The notes: generated by a model from the letters alone, not told the origin. A stretch of 15,340 bases of DNA from Simkania sp. (GCA_028281425.1 JANQJX010000056.1:1-15340), one strand, 5' to 3'. Numbered from the stretch's first letter, positions 1 through 8,293 are shown. Made by a program: numbers and translations.

Positions 1-110
1 CTAGGTTTATCAACTTTTGTCACAACTGCAACAACATCGATTTTTTTCTCGATTAGAAAAGCAAGAACATTTGCTGCAAAAGATGGTGTACCAAAAAAAA
101 TAATTCTCAT
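1..110 (-). CDS. fmt: Methionyl-tRNA formyltransferase, N-terminal fragment
   Basis: Only the first 36 or so codons lie in the window; the gene runs off the left edge and the full protein is normally about 310 residues. It starts at the ATG complementary to 108-110 and reads MRIIFFGTPSFAANVLAFLI, the characteristic N-terminal beta strand and FGTP loop of Fmt. The enzyme formylates the methionine on initiator tRNA using 10-formyl-tetrahydrofolate in the cytoplasm. It is the last visible member of the lnt-lpxC-fabZ-lpxA-fmt run, 51 bp downstream of the lpxA stop, the same order as CT534 to CT530 in C. trachomatis. No strong Shine-Dalgarno sequence is visible, so translation may depend on coupling to the upstream genes. 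Confidence 0.9.
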   Translation of the reverse strand, partial: MRIIFFGTPSFAANVLAFLIEKKIDVVAVVTKVDKP

Positions 111-161
111 AAAGCATCAGCCACCAATTGATAAGTTCAAAGTTGACATCCTAGAAAACCT

Positions 162-998
162 TTATTTTTCTAAGAGATCTTGATATTCACTGACTTCATC
201 TTTATGAAAGCGACTTACTCCCTGAAGTCCAATCAGCCCTCGTTTTGATTTGCGACAAAAATCCACCCAATGCCTAATCGGCACACTACTTTTAATTGTC
301 TCTTCGATACGCTCAAGCGCTTCCTTGAGATGCAATCCAGAACGGTAAGTTAAACGAAAAGCCAATGAGAGATCTCTTCGAAGTTCATAAGGAAAAGAAT
401 TCCTTTTGAGTCCCACAAGATTCAATCCTCCTAAACGATAAGGCACACCCGCTCCAAGAGTATAAGGAGGAACATCATTTGTAATGCGACTGAGCCCTCC
501 TAACATGGCATAGCATCCCACACACACAAATTGATGAATAGGGGTCATTCCTCCAATAACTACAAAATCCCCAATAGTCACATGACCTGCAAGCATGGCT
601 CCATTTGCCATGATGACATGATGCCCAATCGTGCAATTATGAGCGATATGACAATAAGCCATAATAAGACAATCATCGCCAATCGAGACCACCGTATCTT
701 TTTGACAAGAGGAGTTAATTGTCACAAATTCCCGAATTTCACAATTTTTTCCTATTTTGACATAGGTCCTTTCTCCTCTAAACTTGAGATCTTGCGTTTT
801 TGTTCCAATACTTGCGCTGGGATAAATGACCGTTCCATCCCCAATTGTTGTATGACCGTCGAGATAAGCATGTGATTTAACAACCACATTATCTTCTAAT
901 ACAACAGATTTTTTAATCACAGCATAAGATTCAATCGTGGCATTTTTTCCAATTTTCGCACCTGGTTCAATGATCGCGGTAGGGTGAATATTAGACAT
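162..998 (-). CDS. lpxA: UDP-N-acetylglucosamine O-acyltransferase LpxA
   Basis: LpxA transfers a 3-hydroxyacyl chain from ACP to UDP-GlcNAc, the first step of lipid A synthesis. The protein is built of hexapeptide repeats ([IV]-G-x-x-x-x type) over roughly residues 5-190, which form a left-handed beta helix, followed by a helical C-terminal third. The IAHNCTIG segment contains the likely catalytic histidine (about residue 120), and GGMTPIHQF and LGGLNLVGLKR match family landmarks. The frame is open upstream to a GTG at 1010 and an ATG at 1004; I chose the ATG at 998 because MSNIHPTAIIEPGA is the usual LpxA start. About 278 residues is normal for the chlamydial enzyme. It sits 66 bp after fabZ in the same operon. 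Confidence 0.95.
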   Translation of the reverse strand: MSNIHPTAIIEPGAKIGKNATIESYAVIKKSVVLEDNVVVKSHAYLDGHTTIGDGTVIYPSASIGTKTQDLKFRGERTYVKIGKNCEIREFVTINSSCQKDTVVSIGDDCLIMAYCHIAHNCTIGHHVIMANGAMLAGHVTIGDFVVIGGMTPIHQFVCVGCYAMLGGLSRITNDVPPYTLGAGVPYRLGGLNLVGLKRNSFPYELRRDLSLAFRLTYRSGLHLKEALERIEETIKSSVPIRHWVDFCRKSKRGLIGLQGVSRFHKDEVSEYQDLLEK

Positions 999-1064
999 GG
1001 GCATCCACACTTAATTTTAAAATCAAAGGACTAACAATGGTATTTTTAATCATCCCACCACTTA

Positions 1065-1526
1065 TCAAACTTGATCCTTTTCTCGAAGTGCAAACCCAAT
1101 CTCTGCTTCAGCAACCACCTTATTTTCAACAAGTGCTTTCGCTTCCACTTTTCCTCCTCTAGACCCAAAATGAATTCCTTGTGCATGGAGATAAAGAAGA
1201 TCTCCTGGAAAAACAGGACGACGAAATTTAGCTTGTTTCACATTGAGTAAAACAGCTGTTTTATCTTTATACCCTTTTTCATAAATTAAAATTCCCCCTG
1301 TTTGAGCAAGAGCTTCTAAAATTAAAACCCCTGGCATAATGGGGGCATGTGGAAAGTGACCTTGAAAAAAGGTCTCATTAATTGTCAAACACTTCAATCC
1401 AACGATACAGTTGCTATTTAAATCAAGGTCAATGATTCGATCAACGAGCAAAAAAGGGTAACGATGTGGCAAAATTTCTAAGATTTTTTTAATTCCGAAA
1501 AGGGTGTTAGAATTTTTGTGTCCCAT
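1065..1526 (-). CDS. fabZ: 3-hydroxyacyl-[ACP] dehydratase FabZ
   Basis: FabZ dehydrates 3-hydroxyacyl-ACP in fatty acid elongation and competes with LpxA/LpxC for hydroxyacyl-ACP, which explains its place between them. It is a hot-dog fold protein with LPHRYPFLLVDRI near the N-terminus, the catalytic histidine in FFQGHFP (H57) and the catalytic glutamate in GVLILEALAQ (E71). The frame is open to a GTG at 1532, but I chose the ATG at 1524-1526: it overlaps the lpxC stop as TAATG, and a GGAG about 8 nt upstream, inside the end of lpxC, gives a proper ribosome binding site. This implies translational coupling to lpxC. Its 153 residues are typical. Confidence 0.95.
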   Translation of the reverse strand: MGHKNSNTLFGIKKILEILPHRYPFLLVDRIIDLDLNSNCIVGLKCLTINETFFQGHFPHAPIMPGVLILEALAQTGGILIYEKGYKDKTAVLLNVKQAKFRRPVFPGDLLYLHAQGIHFGSRGGKVEAKALVENKVVAEAEIGFALREKDQV

Positions 1527-2404
1527 TACCACTTCTCCACACTAAAATTACTCATGAGTTCTTTTGCAAAAGAGGTATTTGAAAAATGACCAGAACGAAT
1601 TGCAATAATATGAGCAAGAAAAGAAGATCCGACAAGAAGCAAGTCTCCCATAAGATCGAGAATTTTATGGCGCACCATTTCATCTGCATACCGAATTCCT
1701 TCTGGATTTAAAATCGAATCTCCTTTGATGATCACAGCATTATCCAAACGTCCTCCCTTGATATTTCCCTTTTCAATCAAAGGAACAACCTCTTCATAAA
1801 GAGAAAATGTACGCGCAGGAGCTATTTCTTGTTCATAAGTCTCTTCATTGATATGTATCGTACAAAACTGAGATTTCAAAAGTTTACTATTGGGATAACT
1901 GAGAGTATAGCTGATCCGAAATTCTTCTGCAGGAAGAGCAACAAGATGGACATCTCCTTTCGACCAAAAAATAGGCATTTCCAAATGATGTACTTTTTTT
2001 GTAGCTGATTGAGAGACCACCCCTGCTTTCCGGATCATGTCAACAAAAGGTAAAGAACTTCCATCACAACTTGGAATTTCTGGGCCATCAATCTCAATGA
2101 TGACATTATCCAAATCAAAAGCTTTAATAGCAGAAAGAATATGTTCTACAGTTTGAATCTGAAATTCATCTGTTCCAAGAATAGTACATCGCGGAGTGTC
2201 TAAAACATTCCCAACCTGTGCTGCAAGAGTGGGCTTATTTGGAAGATCAACACGCCGAAATAAAATACCTACTCCTTCAGGAGCAGGGCGAATATTCACC
2301 TGCGTTCTAATCCCAGTAAAAAGTCCTATTCCACTGAGTGAAGATGAAACTTTAAGAGACCGTTGATGTTTTCTAGACGAAGATATTTCATCGGGAAGAG
2401 ACAT
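1526..2404 (-). CDS. lpxC: UDP-3-O-acyl-N-acetylglucosamine deacetylase LpxC
   Basis: LpxC is the zinc amidase that commits UDP-3-O-acyl-GlcNAc to lipid A synthesis. Numbering from the ATG at 2404, the likely zinc ligands are H88 (in TVEHILSA), H246 and D250 (in VRHKILDLMGD). E87 and H273 (in IRSGHFS) are the catalytic pair. The frame extends upstream to 2440, but GAGG 7 nt before the ATG at 2404 and the usual family length (292 aa here) favour the later start. The stop overlaps the fabZ start (TAATG). The 104-bp gap to lnt could hold its own promoter: TTGATG, a 17-nt gap, then TAGTCT on the minus strand is a weak candidate. Confidence 0.95.
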   Translation of the reverse strand: MSLPDEISSSRKHQRSLKVSSSLSGIGLFTGIRTQVNIRPAPEGVGILFRRVDLPNKPTLAAQVGNVLDTPRCTILGTDEFQIQTVEHILSAIKAFDLDNVIIEIDGPEIPSCDGSSLPFVDMIRKAGVVSQSATKKVHHLEMPIFWSKGDVHLVALPAEEFRISYTLSYPNSKLLKSQFCTIHINEETYEQEIAPARTFSLYEEVVPLIEKGNIKGGRLDNAVIIKGDSILNPEGIRYADEMVRHKILDLMGDLLLVGSSFLAHIIAIRSGHFSNTSFAKELMSNFSVEKW

Positions 2405-2508
2405 GTAAAACCTCAATAACACAAAGCAAAAAGCCATCATAAAAAATCAGACTTTTTCATCCTAAGACTATAGAGACACTCTATTAACATCAAGCGGATT
2501 TCTCAGTC

Positions 2509-4335
2509 TCATCTCTTCTTTACCTTCAAACACCACTTGGAAGTCCATGAATAAAAAAAACAAATCAAACAAATCAAAATAATGAATGTATCCCCAAACA
2601 ATGTATAAAGAGTCGAAAAATTGTAAAGATCAAGAGAAATAGAAAAAACCCCTTTTTTCCATTCGGGACTTGCATGACCAAAAGTGCCAACAACACGTCC
2701 TAAACTATCTACAGCCCCTGTAATTCCTGTATTACAAGCTCTAACAAGAGGAACTCCATTTTCAATAGAGCGCAATTTTCCATGGTAAAAATGCTTATAA
2801 GGCAAGCGCGATGAAGGGAACCAAGCATCATTGGTCATATTGACAAAAAGTTCAGCTCCCCCTTTTTTTCCTTCTCGTATTAAATGACCGAAACACTCCT
2901 CATAACAAATAGAAAAATTAAGCAAACACTTTCCCTGAAACACTTTGGCTTCTTTCCCATGGGAAAAGAAGGCAACAATTCCAAATTTGGCAATTAGAGG
3001 TTTTATAAAAGAAAAAGGGAGGTATTCCACACAAGGTAAAAGAACACGCTTTTCATATCGATGAATCCCCAAAGACCTTGGCTGAATATGAAAAGCCGCA
3101 TTGTAATTCCTTTCTTCTTTTGGATCTTGAGCATCAAGCCCTAAAGCAATTTCAGCCCCATAATGTTCTGATAATGCTTTTGCCCAAAATAAATTATTTA
3201 CATACCACTTTGTCTCTTTTCCTTTCGAGAGAGTCTGAGCAAAAGGATCGATCAATAAATGAGTCCACTTTTGATCATCCCTCCAAATATCCTTAAGAAC
3301 TTTTTCAACATCTTCATAAGCATAAACCATTGCATAAGCTGAAAAAGGAAGGGCATATTCGGGAAGAACAATCAAATCCCATTTTCCCACCTCTCCTTGC
3401 TTAAGGTAGTTTAAAATCGCACTCCATTGTTCATAAGGAGAGAGCGAAGTTCTTTTTGAATTGAAAAAAAATGACTTTTCATCAGGACGCAAAGCCGTTT
3501 GAACCAAAGCAATATCATAAAACTTTCGCTGTTTTAAATGATGGTGATCATGATAATAGAGATGTAAAAAACCAAAGAGATAAGGAAATAAAAAGAAAAT
3601 GATGGCAGTAAAAATTTTGTGGTCCCATTTTTTAAAAAGAAAGAGACTCCTCCATAACCGCTTTAAGCAAATCAAATAGAGATTTTTTAGATAAAAATTT
3701 TTACGGTTGGCAAAGCCAGTTCTAGAAGAGATCTTTGAATCAGAGGGGAATTTTTTAGCAAAAAAGGGCATTTCAATCAGCTTAAATGAGGGATGCATAG
3801 GTCTCAGAAATGCTTTTAAAAATAAAAGATTTGCAATGACTGTCCAAAAAGAAAGTCCAAAAACCCCAAAAACAGAGGCAAGTTGAGAAGACGCAGCAAA
3901 AGCCGTCATACTAAGTCCAATAGGATTCCAAGCAAAACCACAAAAAATAAAAAGACGGCTCCACTCAAAAAGAGTCCATAAACTGCCGATAAGTAAAATA
4001 TTTTTATTTTTTAAAGACCCTCTATTAGGGAAAAAAAAAGTCAAACACCCAAATTGCATCCCTAAAAAAAGAAGTAAAAATCCATAGACAAATAAAATAT
4101 AGATTCCTTGATATTCAATAGAAATAAGCCAAGAAAGTTGAACAGCTTGAACAAGAGCAAACCAAAAAAAACTTAAAAAAAACCGTTTTTTTGGATTCGA
4201 AATCGAAAACAACCCAAGCCAAAAAAGAGCAAAACCCACACCACTTGCAACTAGAGATAAAAAACGGCTGAAATCGGGTTGTCCCCAAGCTACAATCACA
4301 AAGCTAAAGATAAAAAGAAGATAAGATTTTTTCAT
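2509..4335 (-). CDS. lnt: Apolipoprotein N-acyltransferase Lnt
   Basis: Lnt adds the third acyl chain to the N-terminal cysteine of lipoproteins at the periplasmic face of the inner membrane. The N-terminal part (residues 1-180 and about 240-260) is made of hydrophobic segments. A nitrilase-like domain follows (about 270-560), with the triad E326 (VLPEYALPF), K429 (RYEKRVLLP) and C477 (SICYEECF), and a final membrane helix lies near 580-597. At 608 residues it is clearly longer than typical Lnt (about 510-540). The excess seems to be a basic, low-complexity stretch at roughly 185-240 between membrane segments. The start overlaps the stop of the doxX-like gene by 4 bases (ATGA), indicating coupling. 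It corresponds to CT534 (cutE) in the chlamydial order. Confidence 0.93.
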   Translation of the reverse strand: MKKSYLLFIFSFVIVAWGQPDFSRFLSLVASGVGFALFWLGLFSISNPKKRFFLSFFWFALVQAVQLSWLISIEYQGIYILFVYGFLLLFLGMQFGCLTFFFPNRGSLKNKNILLIGSLWTLFEWSRLFIFCGFAWNPIGLSMTAFAASSQLASVFGVFGLSFWTVIANLLFLKAFLRPMHPSFKLIEMPFFAKKFPSDSKISSRTGFANRKNFYLKNLYLICLKRLWRSLFLFKKWDHKIFTAIIFFLFPYLFGFLHLYYHDHHHLKQRKFYDIALVQTALRPDEKSFFFNSKRTSLSPYEQWSAILNYLKQGEVGKWDLIVLPEYALPFSAYAMVYAYEDVEKVLKDIWRDDQKWTHLLIDPFAQTLSKGKETKWYVNNLFWAKALSEHYGAEIALGLDAQDPKEERNYNAAFHIQPRSLGIHRYEKRVLLPCVEYLPFSFIKPLIAKFGIVAFFSHGKEAKVFQGKCLLNFSICYEECFGHLIREGKKGGAELFVNMTNDAWFPSSRLPYKHFYHGKLRSIENGVPLVRACNTGITGAVDSLGRVVGTFGHASPEWKKGVFSISLDLYNFSTLYTLFGDTFIILICLICFFYSWTSKWCLKVKKR

Positions 4336-4775
4336 TGCTTAGAAGGGAAAGCAAATCGAGGATTTAAAGACAAAAGGAGCAAGCCACCAATCAAAGCAAG
4401 GTTTGTTAAAAAGAATTGAAATTCCAATTGGTATTGATCTCCTACTTGGAACCAAAATGGATGTTGAAAAATAGTTACAGGCATAAAAAAAACAAGTAAA
4501 AAGAGTGCTCCAATACGATAACAATATCCTACAAGTAAAAGTAAAGCCCCCACAATTTCAAAAAATAGGGCAAACGTCAGTAACATAGGAGCAGCATGCA
4601 TGAGCCATTCAATAAAAGCAGATCCATTTAAATGAATATGCCAATCACAAAGAGTCATAATAAGATTTTCTAGACACCCTTCCCAGTTAAATATTTTTTT
4701 CATCCCAGAAATAAGAAAAATGAAACTGATAAGAGCACGTCCAATAAAAAATAAAACTTTTCTTTTTTGGCTCAT
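4332..4775 (-). CDS. DoxX-family inner membrane protein
   Basis: A 147-residue integral membrane protein with about four hydrophobic segments and the DoxX-type opening FIGRALISFIFLISGMKKI, followed by ALFFEIVGALLLLVGYCYRIGAL. DoxX/DUF417-like proteins are found in redox and detoxification contexts in other bacteria, but no substrate can be assigned here. It is the first gene of the lnt-lpx-fmt run and shares a 4-base ATGA overlap with lnt, so the two are almost certainly co-translated. This position suggests an envelope role, which is inference only. No good Shine-Dalgarno sequence precedes the ATG; a TATATA lies too close to the start to be a convincing promoter. Confidence 0.8.
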   Translation of the reverse strand: MSQKRKVLFFIGRALISFIFLISGMKKIFNWEGCLENLIMTLCDWHIHLNGSAFIEWLMHAAPMLLTFALFFEIVGALLLLVGYCYRIGALFLLVFFMPVTIFQHPFWFQVGDQYQLEFQFFLTNLALIGGLLLLSLNPRFAFPSKQ

Positions 4776-4987
4776 TTTATATATGCCAAACCCTTAATTT
4801 CACGCAAAAGACCGTTGCTAAGATTTCCCTAAGAGGGGTAAAATAATAGCCACTATCAGCCTTACATTCATAGAGCTTAAGTCTAGTTTCTTGCCCTTAT
4901 ATCATGAGAAAACGATCTACTCTTGATGATTTATCTTAGGGAAAATGCTTTATTTTTTCGAATTAAATGATAAGGAATCATTAAAAA
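4776..4987. promoter_or_regulatory. Divergent intergenic region (doxX-like / rsmB)
   Basis: These 212 bp separate two divergently transcribed operons and should contain a promoter in each direction. No hexamer pair stands out on either strand. The plus-strand gene has an AAGGA ribosome binding site at 4972-4976, 11 nt before its ATG. The call rests on position only. Confidence 0.4.
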
Positions 4988-6112
4988 ATGAAAAAATTTT
5001 ATCAGAATCATCTTTTAGCGGTTTTTGCTGAGCTAGATAAAAAATGTTCTCCTCTTGATCGTCTTCTTCATTCCTATTTCAGAAAACACCGAGCTATTGG
5101 CTCCAAAGACCGCTTAATCATTGCTGAAACGGTTTATGGCATGATCCGCTGGAAAGGACTTCTCGATTATGTCTCTAAGCATCCTATAGATTTTAAAAAA
5201 AAATTAGAAACCTTTTTAAAAATCGACCCCATGCAATTTCAAAATCAAGAAGAGATCCCTCTTCACATTCGATTGAGCTTTCCTAAACTTTTCTTTAATA
5301 AATTAAAAAGTATTTATGGAATTAAAAAAACCATATTCTTTTGCCTACATTCAAATCGAAAAGGAAGTATCACTCTACGCGCCAATCTTTTAAAAACATC
5401 AAGAGCTGCTCTTGCTTTAAAATGGGAAAACCGCTATGCGTTTTCCCTATGTAAACATTCCTCTTCTGGAATCGTTTTTCATGAAAAAATGCATCTTTTT
5501 GCTCTTCCTGAGTTCAAGGAAGGTCTTTTTGAAATGCAAGATGAAGCAAGCCAACTTGTTGCAGATTATGTGAATCCAAAACCAGGAGACCATGTTTTAG
5601 ATTTTTGTGCTGGTTCAGGAGGGAAAACACTTGCATTTGCCCATAAAATGAAAGGGAAAGGGCAAATTTATCTCTATGACATTCGGCCTCGTATGCTTCT
5701 AGAAGCAAAAAAACGATTAAAACGGGCCGGAATTCAAAACGGACATCCCCTTTCCAATCGTCATCTTAAACGAAAAGGACTCTTAAAAAAAATGGATTGG
5801 ATTCTTCTTGATGTCCCCTGCAGTGGAAGTGGAACTTTAAGGCGCAATCCCGATATGAAATGGAAAATTGACCAAAAACTTCTCGATCGCCTTTTGATTG
5901 AACAACGGAAAATTTTTGCAAACGCGTTAAAATTTTTGCATCCTAATGGGCAAATCGTCTATGCTACATGTAGCGTTTTCCCAGAAGAAAACGAAAAACA
6001 AATTTCTTATTTTACTGAGGAATATCATTTGAAATTAGTTTGTCCTCCTTTTTCTACTTTTCATGATTACGAAAGGATGGATGGGTTTTTTTGTGCAAAA
6101 CTTTCTTACTAG
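4988..6112 (+). CDS. rsmB: RsmB/NOP2-family 16S rRNA m5C methyltransferase (Fmu)
   Basis: A SAM-dependent cytosine-C5 methyltransferase of the RsmB/Fmu/NOP2 group, probably acting on 16S rRNA. The N-terminal helical region (residues 5-80) resembles the NusB-like RNA-binding domain. FEMQDEASQLVADYV (181-195) introduces the catalytic fold. DFCAGSGGKT (205-214) is the SAM loop, LLDVPCSGSGTLRRNPDMKW (273-292) carries the conserved C278, and YATCSVFPEEN (325-335) carries C328; in this family one cysteine attacks the base and the other releases the product. Length 374 is somewhat shorter than E. coli RsmB (about 430), as in chlamydial Fmu. It is the first gene of a plus-strand pair with the SurA-like gene 15 bp downstream. 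The exact target base is not shown by the sequence. Confidence 0.88.
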   Translation: MKKFYQNHLLAVFAELDKKCSPLDRLLHSYFRKHRAIGSKDRLIIAETVYGMIRWKGLLDYVSKHPIDFKKKLETFLKIDPMQFQNQEEIPLHIRLSFPKLFFNKLKSIYGIKKTIFFCLHSNRKGSITLRANLLKTSRAALALKWENRYAFSLCKHSSSGIVFHEKMHLFALPEFKEGLFEMQDEASQLVADYVNPKPGDHVLDFCAGSGGKTLAFAHKMKGKGQIYLYDIRPRMLLEAKKRLKRAGIQNGHPLSNRHLKRKGLLKKMDWILLDVPCSGSGTLRRNPDMKWKIDQKLLDRLLIEQRKIFANALKFLHPNGQIVYATCSVFPEENEKQISYFTEEYHLKLVCPPFSTFHDYERMDGFFCAKLSY

Positions 6113-6127
6113 GACTTGCTTGCTGTG

Positions 6128-7201
6128 ATGAAAAAATCAATATTCTTGCTTTGCTTTTCTTGTTTAGCCTTGTTAGAGGCTACTGAGCCTTTCCCCTATT
6201 TGCAATCTTTTTCTAAACCCCCCTCTTTAATGCAAACCGAATCTCCCCTTATTATCAATAACTGCGCTCTTGCAAAGGTCAATGGAAAGGTGATTTCTCT
6301 TCTTGATGTAGTGAAAAAAATGGACCTTTTTCTTTATGAATTTGACCCTTCTCTTAAGCTCTCAAATGCTGAAAAGCCCCAATTCTATATGAGTCGTTGG
6401 GAAGAAACTTTAGAGGACATGATTTGCTCTGAGCTTGCCCTGTTAGAAGCTCAGCAAAAAGAACTCAAAGTCAGTGATGGACAAGTGAGAGAAGAATTAG
6501 AAAAACGTTTTGGCCCTTATATCATGGAAAACCTTGAAAAAGTCCCTTTAAAATATGAAGAAGCACGTCAGTTGATTCGAAAAGAACTTCTATTACAACA
6601 AATGATGTGGCATAAAGTCCATGCTAAAGTCCTTCAAACTGTGACTCCTCAAATCGTTAAACAAACCTACCAGGAGTATTTAAAGAAAAATCCCCCTGTG
6701 ACTCAATGGAACTATCGGGTTTTTTCAATTAGAGGTACTGATAAAAAAGTATGTCAAGAAATTGCAAACAACGCTTATCTTCTTCTGACAAAAGAGGGGA
6801 AAAGTTTAGAAAATGTGAAAGAAAAACTCAAAGAAAATCACCCTGAAATACGCATTACCCTCTCTGACCTCCTCTCTAAAGAAGCCCACTCAATCTCTAA
6901 GCAACACTTAGAAGCCATCCAAAATCTTTCCAAAGCTTCTTATTCAAAGCCAATTTCCCAATATAGCCGCTTTGACAAGCGCCCTGTATTTCGTCTTTTT
7001 TATTTGGAATCTTTAAAAGAACAAAGTCCAGAAGATTTTGAAGGGATGCATGACAAACTAAAAAACCAACTGCTTAATTATTTTTTGGAAAAAGAAAAGA
7101 AGCTTTACTATAAAACTCTTAAGAAAAAGTACCATCTTGAAGAAACAGGAGGCCGTTTCCCTCTCCCTAAAGAATACCAACCTTTTTTCTACTATCCTTA
7201 A
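6128..7201 (+). CDS. Secreted SurA-like chaperone, degenerate or absent parvulin domain
   Basis: The predicted product is exported: MKKSIFLLCFSCLALLEA is a clear signal peptide with likely cleavage before TEPFPYL. Residues about 45-165 match the SurA N-terminal chaperone pattern: a short strand ALAKVNGKVISLLDV, then helices with WEETLEDMICSELALLEAQQKEL. The region at 195-290 has the length and periodicity of a parvulin rotamase domain but lacks its usual HIL and GWF-type landmarks, so catalytic activity is doubtful. A last long helix (about 300-350) would pack back on the N-terminal domain as in SurA. The start is the ATG at 6128, rather than an upstream in-frame TTG at 6116, because it begins the signal peptide. 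A likely role is periplasmic OMP chaperoning. It probably forms an operon with rsmB; repeat A follows 38 bp after the stop. Confidence 0.7.
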   Translation: MKKSIFLLCFSCLALLEATEPFPYLQSFSKPPSLMQTESPLIINNCALAKVNGKVISLLDVVKKMDLFLYEFDPSLKLSNAEKPQFYMSRWEETLEDMICSELALLEAQQKELKVSDGQVREELEKRFGPYIMENLEKVPLKYEEARQLIRKELLLQQMMWHKVHAKVLQTVTPQIVKQTYQEYLKKNPPVTQWNYRVFSIRGTDKKVCQEIANNAYLLLTKEGKSLENVKEKLKENHPEIRITLSDLLSKEAHSISKQHLEAIQNLSKASYSKPISQYSRFDKRPVFRLFYLESLKEQSPEDFEGMHDKLKNQLLNYFLEKEKKLYYKTLKKKYHLEETGGRFPLPKEYQPFFYYP

Positions 7202-7239
7202 AGTGTATGCATAAAAAATCTGCCTTCATAAGAACCTCT

Positions 7240-7412
7240 CAGCTTGCATTTCTCATAAGCGCTGGAAAAAGATGCAAACGACTGTGTTTTGAAACGCTAA
7301 GAAATTTTCGAATGGATAAGTTTGTGATCTTTCGGAGAGAATGTATTGGATGCATCGGAAGCGGAAAACAGCGCATGCGGATCTTTCTAAAGGTTGCGGG
7401 AAATGCAGGTTA
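7240..7412 (+). repeat. MITE-like repeat, copy A
   Basis: A diverged full-length copy of the dispersed family, about 173 bp. The left end AGCTTGCATTTCTC and the right end GGGAAATGCAGGTTA form imperfect terminal inverted repeats. The core AAGAAATTTTCGAATGG matches copy F at 12408-12424 with one difference. It lies between the SurA-like gene and ksgA, and its right end overlaps both in-frame start codons available to ksgA. Confidence 0.8.
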
Positions 7413-8293
7413 GGCAACAGGCATCCCAAGCTTTCCCAAAATCCTGTGAGAACTATGGATTTACCACCCCCTTTCATTTATACCGTCCCACCACCTTAAA
7501 AGCCTTTCTCAAAACTCTAAAAACATCTCCTAAAAAGTCTCTCTCACAAAATTTTTTAATCGATAAAAATATTCTCGATAAAATCATTGTAAGTGCAAAA
7601 ATTAAGCCAAAAGAACCCATTCTTGAAATTGGACCTGGGCCTGGAGTTTTGACAGATGCCCTTCTTAATGCAAAAGCATCGGTGATAGCCATTGAAAAAG
7701 ATCTTAATTTCTATCATGCCTTAAAAAGATGGAACTCCCCTGAACTTACCCCTATATGCGGGGATGTTTTAAACATAGATCTCAAAGCTCTTTTAAAAAC
7801 TCAAATAAAAGTTGTTGCCAATCTGCCTTATCATATCACTGGAATTTTCCTGCAGAAATTCCTTCCTCTAGAAGAAAAAATTTCCTCTCTCATTTTAATG
7901 GTTCAATATGAAATTGCTGAAAGAATTTTAGCAAAAAAAGGCACAAAAAATTACAGTTCATTGACCCTTTTTGTACAATTTTATGCAAAAGCAAAATTTT
8001 TATTTAAAGTGAAACCAACCTCTTTTTATCCCAAACCAAAAGTCAACTCTGCCTTAATCGAACTGACTCTTAAAAAAAGAGATCCTAAAACCAGCTCTCC
8101 TCTCTTTTTGATCCGAAAAGCATTCAACCAAAGACGTAAAACATTGCGCAATTCTTTAAGTGCGTTTTATCCTCCCTCCAAGATCGGAGCAGCCCTTACA
8201 AAAATTGGACACTCTTCCAAGGTCCGCTCTCAAGAACTCTCCTTAGAAGATTTTCACCGTCTCCACCTTCATCTTCTAGAGTCTACAAAATAA
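7403..8293 (+). CDS. rsmA: 16S rRNA dimethyladenosine transferase RsmA (KsgA)
   Basis: RsmA dimethylates two adjacent adenosines near the 3' end of 16S rRNA late in small-subunit assembly. The sequence SLSQNFLIDKNILDKI is the family's N-terminal signature. LEIGPGPGVLT is the SAM loop, VIAIEKD holds the acidic ribose-binding residue, and VANLPYHIT is the NLPY catalytic motif. NQRRKTLRNSL and the C-terminal helical domain complete the family length. The start is uncertain: the only in-frame candidates are a TTG at 7394 and the ATG at 7403, both inside repeat A, which give 42 or more residues of unlikely leader before SPKKSL. An out-of-frame ATG at 7455 would give MDLPPPFHLYRPTTLKAFL if the C5 run at 7467-7471 had one more C. 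So the native start is probably 7455 and the gene is either frameshifted or misread. The 3' end overlaps the convergent dacF-like gene by 25 bp. Confidence 0.88.
   Translation: MQVRQQASQAFPKSCENYGFTTPFHLYRPTTLKAFLKTLKTSPKKSLSQNFLIDKNILDKIIVSAKIKPKEPILEIGPGPGVLTDALLNAKASVIAIEKDLNFYHALKRWNSPELTPICGDVLNIDLKALLKTQIKVVANLPYHITGIFLQKFLPLEEKISSLILMVQYEIAERILAKKGTKNYSSLTLFVQFYAKAKFLFKVKPTSFYPKPKVNSALIELTLKKRDPKTSSPLFLIRKAFNQRRKTLRNSLSAFYPPSKIGAALTKIGHSSKVRSQELSLEDFHRLHLHLLESTK

Noticed and set aside
531..875. 114-codon plus-strand open frame
   Set aside because: It is antisense to lpxA, whose hexapeptide repeats leave the opposite strand open by codon bias.
4776..4810. TTGCGT, 17 nt, ATATAT on the minus strand as the doxX-like promoter
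   Set aside because: The -10 would lie about 4 nt from the start codon, so the transcript would begin at or inside the ATG. A chance AT-rich match is more likely.
7207..7413. 68-codon open frame after the SurA-like gene
   Set aside because: It coincides with repeat A, has no ribosome binding site, and its translation has no recognisable pattern.
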